The notes beneath the pieces are model-generated. The model had not been told where the DNA came from. It searched no databases and saw only the letters and a program-made list of their open reading frames with translations. A stretch of DNA of 6,921 nucleotides, taken from positions 1 to 6,921 of the forward strand of contig LCOP01000044.1 of the NCBI GenBank assembly GCA_000996605.1. Reading direction: 5' to 3'. The translations under genes were made by a program, and so were the position numbers. Positions 5,527 to 6,921 of the stretch are shown in pieces. Origin of the DNA: Parcubacteria group bacterium GW2011_GWA1_47_8. Its GTDB lineage: Bacteria; Patescibacteriota; Minisyncoccia; Phycocordibacterales; UBA1550. How positions within the stretch are numbered: the first letter of the stretch is position 1; each line of letters opens with the position of its first letter.

Positions 5527-5592
5527 AAGAATTCATGCGTGATATTGGCAAAGCCGAAGTATCTCCGAATCCATTTTTCTTTATCGCAATCC

Positions 5593-5778
5593 ATGGCAAA
5601 AACATCCGTTATCGCGCGTTCACAAAAAAAGCCGAAATTTAGTTCGCGCATTGTTCGCCGTTGTTTCAAGTGCGGACGCAGGCACGGTTATATGAGCGAC
5701 TTTGATCTCTGCCGTATTTGTTTCCGCGAGCTTGCCAACGAAGGGAAGATTCCAGGTATTAAGAAGTCTTCTTGGTAA
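5593..5778 (+). CDS. rpsN: 30S ribosomal protein S14, type Z (zinc-binding)
   Basis: S14 binds the head of the 30S subunit. The 61 residues match the short zinc-binding form exactly. Two CxxC pairs, Cys24/Cys27 (CFKC) and Cys40/Cys43 (CRIC), hold the zinc; the C-terminus GKIPGIKKSSW is typical. The ATG at 5593 is chosen because MAKTS is the usual start; an upstream in-frame ATG at 5539 adds 18 non-conserved residues. No Shine-Dalgarno precedes it. It is the first gene of the cluster here, whereas rplE normally lies immediately before it. Confidence 0.96.
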   Translation: MAKTSVIARSQKKPKFSSRIVRRCFKCGRRHGYMSDFDLCRICFRELANEGKIPGIKKSSW

Positions 5779-5790
5779 TTTATTTCTACT

Positions 5791-6180
5791 ATGCACGATC
5801 CAATCGCAGACATGCTGGTCGGTATTAAGAATGCGGGTAACGCCGGCAAGGATTTGGCGGTGGTCCCCTTTTCTCAATTAAAAGAGGAAATCGCTACCGT
5901 ATTGTTCAAGCATGGATATATTGCATCGTATGCAAAAAAGGGCAAGAAGGTCGCCAAGGCTCTTGAAATAGGGATCCTCTATGTTGGCAAGGCACCTCGC
6001 ATCGATAGTGTCGCTCGCATCTCAAAGTCATCACGCCGCGTGTATTTCAAGGTTGCCGACATCAAGCCGATCAGAAATGGTTATGGTCTCCTCGTATTGT
6101 CGACGCCAAAGGGTATCATGTCCGGGGATGAGGCGCGTAAGGCAGAGGTTGGTGGCGAGGCACTCTTTAAGATTTGGTAA
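5791..6180 (+). CDS. rpsH: 30S ribosomal protein S8
   Basis: S8 binds the central domain of 16S rRNA and in many bacteria also represses its own operon. The 129 residues are close to the usual 130-133. The N-terminus MHDPIADMLVGIKNA and the C-terminal segment LSTPKGIMSGDEARK followed by VGGEALFKIW are diagnostic. It starts 12 nt after the rpsN stop, with an A/T-rich spacer and no Shine-Dalgarno, in the standard spc order. Confidence 0.97.
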   Translation: MHDPIADMLVGIKNAGNAGKDLAVVPFSQLKEEIATVLFKHGYIASYAKKGKKVAKALEIGILYVGKAPRIDSVARISKSSRRVYFKVADIKPIRNGYGLLVLSTPKGIMSGDEARKAEVGGEALFKIW

Positions 6181-6188
6181 TTATTTAT

Positions 6189-6722
6189 ATGTCACGAATC
6201 GGAAAAAAAGGCGTTACGATCCCTACAGGCACTACTGTTACTCAAAACGGTACGGTTTTTACTGTGAAAGGACCGCTCGGCGAACTCACCCGTGATTTCC
6301 CCGGCCCTATCAATATCAAGATCGAAGGCGCGGCTATTTCGCTCGCGCCCAAGAATAATTCAAAAGAGGCGAAGGCGCTCTGGGGCACCTACGCTTCGCA
6401 CTTGGTGAATATGGTGTCGGGAGTTACCAAGGCGTTCGAGAAAAAACTCCAGATTGAAGGTGTCGGCTACAAAGTGGAACAGCAGGGAACGAAACTTGTA
6501 TTTAGTCTTGGGTTTTCGCACAAAGTTCCCATGGAAACACCCAAAGACGTAAAGGCGGTGGTAGAAAAGAACACGATTACGCTTTCTTCTATCAACAAGG
6601 AATCCGTAGGAATGTTCGCCGCGCAGATTCGTGCAAACAAAAAACCCGAGCCCTACAAAGGAAAAGGCATTCGTTATTCAGACGAGGTCGTTCGTAGGAA
6701 GCAAGGCAAGAAATCTGCATAA
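6189..6722 (+). CDS. rplF: 50S ribosomal protein L6
   Basis: L6 binds 23S rRNA near the factor-binding site. The 177 residues match the normal size and two-repeat architecture: MSRIGKKGVTIP at the start, EGVGYKVEQQGTKLVFSLGFSH in the middle (about residues 92-113) and KPEPYKGKGIRYSDEVVRRK near the end. The ATG at 6189 gives the canonical start; five extra residues from 6174 would overlap rpsH. It follows rpsH by 8 nt (all A/T), so the two are surely co-transcribed, and again there is no Shine-Dalgarno. Confidence 0.97.
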   Translation: MSRIGKKGVTIPTGTTVTQNGTVFTVKGPLGELTRDFPGPINIKIEGAAISLAPKNNSKEAKALWGTYASHLVNMVSGVTKAFEKKLQIEGVGYKVEQQGTKLVFSLGFSHKVPMETPKDVKAVVEKNTITLSSINKESVGMFAAQIRANKKPEPYKGKGIRYSDEVVRRKQGKKSA

Positions 6723-6737
6723 TTTTCACACATTATT

Positions 6738-6921
6738 ATGACTACTCTCACTACAAAACATTCACAACGCACACGCCGTCACAATCGTATTCGCGCGCGC
6801 GTAAAAGGAACCGAAGCGCGTCCGCGTCTCGCGGTGTTCAAGTCGAACCGCTTTTTCTATGCGCAGGTGATTGATGATACAAAAGGTGTTACTCTGGCGG
6901 GGGCGAGCGACGTGGGTGCGA
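6738..6921 (+). CDS. rplR: 50S ribosomal protein L18 (3'-truncated by the window edge)
   Basis: L18 binds 5S rRNA and joins it to the 50S subunit. The 61 visible residues start MTTLTTKHSQRTRRHNRIRARVKG and continue with RPRLAVFKSNRFFYAQVIDD, the standard L18 N-terminal half; a whole protein has roughly 115-120 residues. It follows rplF by 15 nt in the usual spc order. The basic stretch at 8-23 is the expected RNA-binding tail. No Shine-Dalgarno is visible. Confidence 0.95.
   Translation, partial: MTTLTTKHSQRTRRHNRIRARVKGTEARPRLAVFKSNRFFYAQVIDDTKGVTLAGASDVGA

Noticed and set aside
5522..5534. Adjacent TCTAGA and GAATTC, resembling a cloning site
   Set aside because: The flanks show no vector sequence and continue as the leader of rpsN; two hexamers can adjoin by chance.
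5481..5643. Short open frame before and overlapping rpsN, considered as an L5 remnant or leader peptide
   Set aside because: Its translation shows no similarity to the L5 C-terminus that I can recognise, it overlaps rpsN in another frame, and it has no plausible start signal.

Overview
The window looks like part of a small-genome bacterium of the Candidate Phyla Radiation (Patescibacteria, Parcubacteria-like), probably from a metagenome assembly. The clues are an IF-2 that begins almost directly at its GTPase domain, a pilin-like cysteine-rich module on a large membrane-anchored unknown, a degenerate membrane-bound HtrA-like protein, several palindromic or short tandem repeats, and ribosomal protein genes with almost no Shine-Dalgarno sequences. 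The taxonomic call is an inference; no rRNA is present.

Layout. Positions 1-72 form an almost perfect inverted repeat at the window edge. It cuts off infB (minus strand) and is most simply read as an assembly or read fold-back. infB and a DUF4446 membrane protein gene form a minus-strand pair. They diverge at about 1002-1137, with a 21-bp palindrome between, from a plus-strand series: cysteine desulfurase, a 493-residue AT-rich membrane-anchored protein, a divergent Fe/Mn superoxide dismutase, and a membrane-anchored trypsin-like pseudoprotease. A clear extended -10 promoter then starts a ribosomal cluster, rpsN-rpsH-rplF-rplR, the later part of a standard spc operon. rplR runs off the right edge.

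How the parts fit. The ribosomal genes and infB serve translation. The cysteine desulfurase supplies sulfur for Fe-S clusters and/or tRNA thiolation. The superoxide dismutase handles oxidative stress. The 493-residue protein and the pseudoprotease are single-pass membrane proteins with large external domains and no assignable reaction. rplE, which normally precedes rpsN, is missing here; its place is taken by the pseudoprotease, a new promoter and a leader of about 150 nt with a strong hairpin.

Most notable: (1) the fold-back end truncating infB; (2) a 30-bp palindromic element inserted in frame in the cysteine desulfurase; (3) a G6 run in the pseudoprotease where one missing base would explain a 40-residue tail that overlaps the ribosomal promoter and leader; (4) five consecutive degenerate heptamers just before the pseudoprotease start codon; (5) loss of the expected catalytic residues in that protein. 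I found no CRISPR array, transposase, tRNA, defence system or clearly new multi-gene system.
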